A DNA stretch of 64,000 bases, from assembly GCA_963921425.1 (NCBI GenBank), contig OY992832.1, positions 19,380,835-19,444,834 of the forward strand. The letters run 5' to 3'. This DNA comes from Dryas octopetala (lineage: Eukaryota; Streptophyta; Magnoliopsida; Rosales; Rosaceae). The translations under genes were made by a program, and so were the position numbers. The notes beneath the pieces were generated by a model. It saw only the letters and a list, made by a program, of their open reading frames with translations. It ran no database searches and was not told the DNA's origin. The stretch's first letter is position 1, and each line of letters starts with the position of its first letter. This document shows positions 59,878-64,000 of the stretch, in pieces.

Positions 59878-61914
59878 AAAAAAAAAAAAAAAACATTTCT
59901 ATACCTCTAGTTTCATGTGACTGCCTCATCTCTGTTTCACATCGCTCTCTCTGTCTCTCACTCTCTCACTCTCTCATCGCTCTCTCCTCTCTTTGTTTGA
60001 TCCTCCTCAGAAGCACAAGCTCAGATCTGATGCGTCGCTGATGTAATGGAGTCTGATCCTCCTCCATCGATATCGCGCAAGTTCAGATCTGATATGTCAC
60101 CGATGCAGCTGAGTCCGATCTTCTTGCTGATGAAAGTGAAACCAAGTAAAGAATTTGTTGAAGCTTCTCTCTGATTTTCAAGATATGTATTCTTTGTTTA
60201 GAGTTTCTTCAAGAAGTGTGTGAAATTAATTGATTTTGATGAGGGGTCGGTGCAGGCTGGGATTTTGTTTTAGGAACTGCTGAAAGACATTGGTTGTTGT
60301 ACTTGCAGTAGTTGTTTTCATGTGCATGCATTTTGTTTCTGTACATTGTTTTGAAGAATTTTCGAGGATACTTGTCACAATTAGAGTAGAAGATTAAGAC
60401 TTTGTTAGTTTAAATTAACTTATTACTTCAAGACTGCTATTTAGAATCAAAACTGGAGTATATACCAAAAAGGAGCTTAATCTATGCTATTTATCCTCCT
60501 AGGACAGTTTGAGGATCTAAATCCCCTGGTATCACCAAAAATCAATGTGGGCAGGAGTAGAAGCTTTAGGTGAAACTTCTTTTGTGTTATCAATTTATCA
60601 TTGGTCAGAAAAATACCACCCAATTGTGTACTGTATAAAGAAATCAATTATTGGTTGTTATATTATTTTAGAAATTTAGAACAAATTAATACTGGCAAGA
60701 ATTGCAAGCTAGACCTTGTATCATGTTGTTTATAGGTTTTTTTTTTTTAAAAAAATTTTGGAGATCAGATACATCATCATTTGTTTGAACCATTTTGCAT
60801 GCAGATGCTGATGCATCACCTTCCTTGCTTGCAGATGTAGGATGCATATATATGATGTTTTTTAATATCGTTTGAGTTTTTTTTTTTTTTTTTTTTTTAA
60901 TTCTTGTGGTATACAGATGCATATGATCCTCCGTGATGTTGTTTGAAGCATTTAAAAAGGAAAAATAAATAAACTATGCAATGAATAGTGCATGTGATGA
61001 ACAGTGATGGATAAACAGTAGCGGGCTTTTTAAAATTTGGTCTGAAACTTAAGTCTTGGCTAGCTGGGTTTGAACTGCAATTTAAAACACCCTAAAAAAA
61101 AATACTATTAAATAAATAACTAGTTAATGCACAAAAAATAATTAATTAATACACATAAAATAATCTAAATACTTTATCAATCTATATGTAAAAAGCCAAA
61201 AAACTTTGTAGTTTAACATTCAAAAACTCAAAATTTGCCCTTGGATAATTAAAATTCATAAAGAAAACAGTTAATTAATCATGGACAAAATAGTAAAAAC
61301 GTAATATGTTAAATAAAAAAATTTGAAATGGTATATAAAAATAAAACAAAGGCCCGACTTAGTAAGTAGCTAATGGGAAAGGTGAGAGCAGTTTCTCCCT
61401 TGTTTTTTTAATTTGTTATATTTTGTTAGAAAGCCAATTGGCGCGTGGGTGAGCACCTATCAAAGGACTAGTTTCAAGAGATACCAATTATTTTTTATTA
61501 TCAATTAATGTGATATGCAATGTAATATTTTTTTTAATTGTTATAAATAAATAAGGTTTATAGTAGGCTAAAATTATATAAGTAAATCAAATATCATCAT
61601 ATTAAATAGTAGTGCATCTAGTAATAATCGCATTTTTACCCCCTTAAAAAGGTTAGAAATGACTCACATTCTAATACTTTGTCACCAGATGACTCAAATC
61701 CTCGGTGTTTAATGAACAAAGATGACAATTACCTTAAGGTTCTAGACTTGTAGTACTGTGGTTTAAATTTTACAATCTTCCCTTTTAGTCACAGCTTACG
61801 TTCTGGACCAACTCTAATGGGCCCTACTAATGAATCAGCCCATCATTAACAATCCAACAGGACTGCCCATCACCTTCAAGACAATTTAATTAATTAATAA
61901 GCCTAATGCCTATT
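59878..61914. other. Gene-free stretch, no feature recognised
   Basis: 59930-60180 is CT-rich then GATCTGAT-rich and could be the leader of an unrecognised transcript, but no open frame supports a gene. Poly-T at 60878-60898. Confidence 0.35.
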
Positions 61915-63154
61915 AAGGAATAAAATTTTGGGTTTCGACGAAATTTCGATAGAAGTTTCGACGAAATTTCGATGGAAGTTTCGACGAAATTTCGACGGAA
62001 ATTTCAAAGATTTTTAAATTTCGACAAAAATTAGACGGAAACGATGGAAATTGCTATCAAAATACGAAAATTTTGAATAAAACTTTACCATATATTTATT
62101 TAACATATTATCTACTATATTGATAAAAAATATTGAAGAAACCAAATTATATAATAAGTTTCATGTGATATAAGATGAATATAATGCGCGCTGAAGGCAA
62201 ATATTATTAAATAAAATTAGTATATTATTTATACTCTATAATCTATACACTAAATCCTAATATTAAACCCTATATACCATAATACTCTTTATACTCTATA
62301 ATCTATAAACTAAACTTTATAGATTTTATAATTTATACTCTATATTGTTTAGAATATGGTATAGGATATTAGAATTTAGGCCTTTTAGGATATTTTTAAT
62401 TATTCTTTTATATAAAAATATATTGGGTTTAAAAACAATTAAACGAAACCCTAAAACGGCTAAACGAAATCCCAAACATTTTTTTTCTTTCCAATTACCC
62501 AAAAGCCCCAAACCCCAATCAATCCTAAATTTTTTTTTTCTCTTTTTTCTTTCCTTTTCTTTTCTTTTCATTTTTTTCTTCTTTTTCTTTTCTTTTCTTT
62601 TCTTCTTTCTTTTTTTCCTTTCTTGTCTTCTTTCTTGCTTTCCTTTCTTTTCCCATCTCCCCGTGAGTCTCCAGTCTCCACTTCACTTTTTTCCTTTCTT
62701 TCCTTTCTTTTCTTCTTTCTTTCCTTCCTTTTCCCTTTTCCTTCCTTTTCTCCGCAAGTCTCCACTTCTCCAATGGTCATCGTCCCTCTCAATCTCTCAT
62801 TACTTCAGTGATGATTCAGTCACCATCTCTTTCTCTCTCCCTCAGGCAGTAACTCATCCCCCTTTCTGATCTCTTCTCTCTCCTCCCTCTCCCTCCTCGA
62901 TCTCCCATTCTTCTCTCCGCGCGCCGATCTTTTTTCCCCTGGCCGATCTCTTCCTCCTCTCTTCTCTCTCCCCGGCGACAACAGGCAACGAGGCCGGCTC
63001 TCCTTTTCCTCACATCTCTCCCTCTGGTCGTTGCCTCCCTGGTTCCAGTCGAAAATTTCGCCGAAATTTTTTGAAATATATTTAATATAGTGTTAAAATT
63101 TCCATACCCCTAAAAATCAAAATTTTCGGCGAAATTTCATAATTTAACACCTTG
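61915..63154. mobile_element. 1.24-kb MULE of the CGAAATTTCG family
   Basis: A perfect 9-bp target duplication ATGCCTATT lies at 61906-61914 and 63155-63163. TIRs: AAGGAATAAAATTTTGGGTT and, complemented, CAAGGTGTTAAATTATGAAA, both running into TTTCGNCGAAA words. The left end has a three-fold GTTTCGACGAAATTTCGAT repeat. The interior (62360-63030) is a polypyrimidine tract turning GC-rich (CCCCGGCGACAAC), perhaps a captured 5' leader. Its 174-codon Phe/Ser/Leu frame is a composition artefact. Confidence 0.85.
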
Positions 63155-63163
63155 ATGCCTATT

Positions 63164-64000
63164 CAAAGTAATATTTAATTGAAGCCTAAGAAACCGTATC
63201 TATTTAATCTAAGAGCATCACCGATGGATGAGGCAAATGTATAGGCTAAAAGTGTCATTTACTAACTCATGTGGCACTTTGACATGAAAATTTGCTATCT
63301 CAAAAATTTGTCATTTCAATGAATGAGGCAAATAGTTAGAGAGAATATTATTTTATTGATTTAGTAAAAACTACTTTATTTGAATTGATGAAATAATGAA
63401 GTTGTTAGCTTTTTTGTATTAGTTGAATAGTAAATAGGCCCCAATTTGCTTTAATTTGACATTGGGTCAAATATACCTTGTTTTTCTCTTGGGTCAAATT
63501 TAACATTTGGTTTGCCCCATCCATTGGAGCCCCAAAATCTGACATGGCACCACAAATAAAGTTTGCCCTATATATCATTTGTCTCATTCATTGGTGATGC
63601 TCACATCGCCAAGTCCTCTCAAAAAGAAAATATCTAAGCGCCAAGTTATTGTCAATAATCAATATGCATGCTTTTATCTAAGGGCATGAGACCAAGTAAC
63701 CCACAAAACTCCTTATATTTGTAAAGATATGGAAAAAAGCGAGAGCAGTTTTGCTCACCCCCTTTAACTAAGGTGTATGCTCACCTCCCATCTAAAATAC
63801 TGCCAAGTGTTAAAAAACTAACATGAGTTAACCCATAAATATTTTATTTTTCTTTTTTTCTTTTTTTCCCCCAAAAACCCGGTTCTCCCTTTGTTTTTTT
63901 TTTTTCTTCTCCTCCTTTCTCTCCATCACCCACTAGATACTGGGAAAAACTCTTGATCCGCACAAGTGGCAACAGATTGTATGCGACAACACACAACAAA
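63164..64000. other. Gene-free right edge
   Basis: Contains the MITE at 63213-63602 and poly-T/CT-rich sequence near 63840-63925. No gene recognised. Confidence 0.45.
63213..63602. mobile_element. 390-bp MITE
   Basis: Ends GAGCATCACCGATGGATGAG and, complemented, GAGCATCACCAATGAATGAG. Subterminal GGCAAATG/CATTTGTC also pairs. No coding region; target duplication not clear. Confidence 0.8.

Noticed and set aside
62345..62869. 174-codon open frame rich in Phe, Ser and Leu
   Set aside because: It is a polypyrimidine tract inside a MULE; the frame follows from composition and matches no family.

Overview
The window is nuclear DNA of a flowering plant. The genes have many short introns, two encode chloroplast proteins, the intergenic DNA is AT-rich and full of nested transposons, and every recognised protein matches dicot homologues. 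Order or family is not proven; Rosaceae would fit but is a guess. A 200-base run of N (1270-1469) is an assembly gap.

Layout. (1) 1-900: five exons of a minus-strand chloroplast-type Cu/Zn superoxide dismutase gene whose last exon lies beyond the left edge and whose first exon(s) I cannot find. (2) 3.8-8.6 kb: plus-strand SMG8 (nonsense-mediated decay factor), four exons. (3) 12.1-45.0 kb: three minus-strand bHLH genes of the FIT (iron-deficiency regulator) type, all with the same four-exon structure and open frames. FIT-a (12.1-13.8 kb) is the diverged copy. FIT-b (21.4-23.8 kb) and FIT-c (43.5-45.0 kb) are near-identical and sit in a tandem segmental duplication (unit A about 16.8-28.7 kb, unit B about 28.7-45.5 kb). 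(4) 47-53.7 kb: repeats and a truncated minus-strand Copia element. (5) 54.6-57.6 kb: minus-strand gene for plastid ribosomal protein bL9, with a GC-AG intron. (6) 57.6-64 kb: foldback elements and a MULE; no gene recognised.

Mobile DNA dominates, and comparing units A and B gives near-exact empty sites. About ten insertions have 9-bp (or nearly 9-bp) target duplications, mostly with terminal inverted repeats, as expected of Mutator-like elements (MULEs). One lies in intron 1 of FIT-b. One (41287-43221) is a Pack-MULE carrying exon fragments of two unrelated genes, a SEC24-like COPII gene and the phosphatase MDP1, in opposite orientations. Unit B also holds a dead 3.9-kb PIF/Harbinger element (TTA target duplication) and a 6.7-kb LTR element with no coding capacity.

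The most unusual structure is inside that LTR element. From about 35.6 to 39.5 kb there is a chain of roughly 60 short hairpins whose five-base loop (TTCAG, TTCAA, TTCTG and variants) is nearly constant while the stems change sequence but remain self-complementary. I do not recognise it from any described element.
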